Assembly (NCBI GenBank): GCA_030424825.1
Contig: JAUHWE010000259.1
Coordinates: 1 to 6,794 of the forward strand
Length of the DNA stretch: 6,794 bases
Direction of reading: 5' to 3'
Origin: Verrucomicrobiia bacterium
Lineage (GTDB): Bacteria > Verrucomicrobiota > Verrucomicrobiia > Opitutales > Opitutaceae
Shown: positions 5,911 through 6,794 of the stretch, piece by piece
Position numbering within the stretch: the stretch's first letter is position 1
Layout: every line of letters starts with the position of its first letter
Program-made: the position numbers and the translations under genes
Notes under the pieces: model-generated
The model's input: only the letters and a program-made list of their open reading frames with translations
What the model was told of the DNA's origin: nothing
Databases searched by the model: none

Positions 5911-6794
5911 CTATTTAGCCAGAAATTCCATTACGCGAACGTCGTAGGCTTTGTAGCGGTCCATCCAGGGAGCGGCGGAAAGTTCCTTGGCGTTTGACGG
6001 CCAGATGGCGACGGATTTTTTGAATACGGCCTCATCGTAGGGATAGGCTTTTGCTACGTGATCCAGCGCGTTAATGGCTTGGAGTCGGGCCATGACGTTG
6101 GAGTCGTTGAGCAATACTGCATTGAGAATTGGACGCGGGTCCATCTTGCCGATTCGAGCCAAGTGCTCGGCGGCGGCGATTCGGGTGGCGGCGATTGGGC
6201 TTCGGGTTAGGGAGGTGATTTGTTGGATTGCTTTCTCGTCCTTGGTTTTGAGGACCATGCAATTGATTAAGGCCCAGTATTGGATAACTGGATTCTCATT
6301 CCGGAGCAAGCGGGTTAGTTTTGGAAGTGCTCGATCACCTTGATCAAGGAGGGCATCCGCCGCATCCAGGATTTTTTCAAGAGGATATTGAATGTCATCA
6401 CGGGCGATGTGATACGGCGTTTTCCCGGAGCCGCGGCTCCATTCAACGAGTAGCGCTTCGGGAATGAATCCCGTATCCCTTATCTTAAGTATATGATCGC
6501 GATTGGCTTTACGCATGCGCAACAAAACTTCGCGATGCTTGGGATCGTTGGCGAGATTGTTGACCTCATCGGGGTCGGCCTCGAGGTCAAACAGTTCCTC
6601 TAGAGGGGCCGGGAGGAAGAACGCGCTTTGGGCGGCATTGGTTTTTCCTTTCTTGAAAAGGGATTCCCATTCTCCAGTGGCCGGGTTGTCCCAGAGATAG
6701 TTTACATGTTGTCCCGTGGGCAGATAGGCGAGGTAGTTGCGGATATAGTTGTAGCGCCCGTCGGTCACGCCGCGCTTGAAGTCAATACGCTCGT
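5911..6794 (-). CDS. Sulfatase, C-terminal part with HEAT-like tail (N-terminus beyond the right edge)
   Basis: The minus strand is open from the right edge to the TAG at 5913-5911, giving 293 residues that start ERIDFKRGVTDGRYNYIRNY. This is the strand near the end of a type I sulfatase core, as in TDGRYKYIRN of arylsulfatases. The GTG at 6768-6766 is the valine of GVTDGR, not a start. ELFDLEADPDEVNNLA (66-81) is the typical C-terminal sulfatase motif. After FIPEALL and a linker, residues about 140-250 form amphipathic helical repeats (PKLTRLLRNENPVIQYWAL, AATRIAAAEHLARIG, VMARLQAINALDHVA) like HEAT/armadillo units. The formylglycine site and most metal ligands lie outside the window, so activity and class cannot be judged; a heparan-N-sulfatase or arylsulfatase A-like enzyme of the PVC type is likely. 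It would remove sulfate from polysaccharide outside the cytoplasm. It converges on the DUF1501 gene. Confidence 0.9.
   Translation of the reverse strand, partial: ERIDFKRGVTDGRYNYIRNYLAYLPTGQHVNYLWDNPATGEWESLFKKGKTNAAQSAFFLPAPLEELFDLEADPDEVNNLANDPKHREVLLRMRKANRDHILKIRDTGFIPEALLVEWSRGSGKTPYHIARDDIQYPLEKILDAADALLDQGDRALPKLTRLLRNENPVIQYWALINCMVLKTKDEKAIQQITSLTRSPIAATRIAAAEHLARIGKMDPRPILNAVLLNDSNVMARLQAINALDHVAKAYPYDEAVFKKSVAIWPSNAKELSAAPWMDRYKAYDVRVMEFLAK

Noticed and set aside
5623..5918. Two overlapping plus-strand short frames in the convergent gap
   Set aside because: Their translations cross repeats and hairpins, contain repeat-derived FDLAQDR-like peptide, and lack a ribosome site or any known domain.
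6766..6768. GTG as the start of a 285-residue protein at the right end
   Set aside because: The frame continues upstream to the window edge with ERIDFKRG, and GVTDGRYNYIRN is an internal sulfatase segment, so the GTG encodes an internal valine.

Overview
The window looks like a piece of a PVC-group bacterium, most likely Verrucomicrobiota (Opitutae or Puniceicoccales type), with Planctomycetota as the alternative. The main reason is the paired PSCyt1/DUF1549/DUF1553 cytochrome and DUF1501 genes, a hallmark of those phyla, beside a formylglycine-type sulfatase and a sialate O-acetylesterase-like esterase. GC looks close to half by eye. Clear Shine-Dalgarno sites are missing at several starts. 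The phylum call is inference from gene content.

Layout from left to right: (1) bases 1-668, minus strand: the N-terminal 222 residues of a secreted sialate O-acetylesterase-like SGNH esterase that runs off the left edge. (2) 669-822: a short divergent intergenic region with back-to-back promoter-like hexamers around a 10-bp palindrome. (3) 823-5514, plus strand: a two-gene operon, a 1049-residue membrane-anchored protein with two CxxCH heme motifs (PSCyt1-DUF1549-central insert-DUF1553) followed by a 491-residue Tat-exported DUF1501 protein. The 66-bp gap between them is spanned almost exactly by a 22-codon open frame. (4) 5515-5910: a 396-bp convergent intergenic region without a credible gene. 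It is rich in small repeats, including a REPIN-like pair of inverted palindromic units, a compact hairpin followed by T-rich sequence, a dispersed-repeat-like segment and a 12-bp direct repeat flanking an A9 tract. (5) 5911-6794, minus strand: the C-terminal 293 residues of a sulfatase with a HEAT-like helical tail, running off the right edge.

All four large proteins are expected outside the cytoplasm; for the sulfatase this rests on family knowledge, because its N-terminus is outside the window. A sulfatase and an O-acetylesterase together suggest removal of sulfate and acetyl groups from complex, probably algal or host-derived, polysaccharide. PSCyt1/DUF1501 pairs commonly sit beside sulfatases in PVC genomes, but their biochemical role is, to my knowledge, not established. 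They are the least explained part of the window. No CRISPR array, tRNA, rRNA, transposase gene or phage gene was seen.
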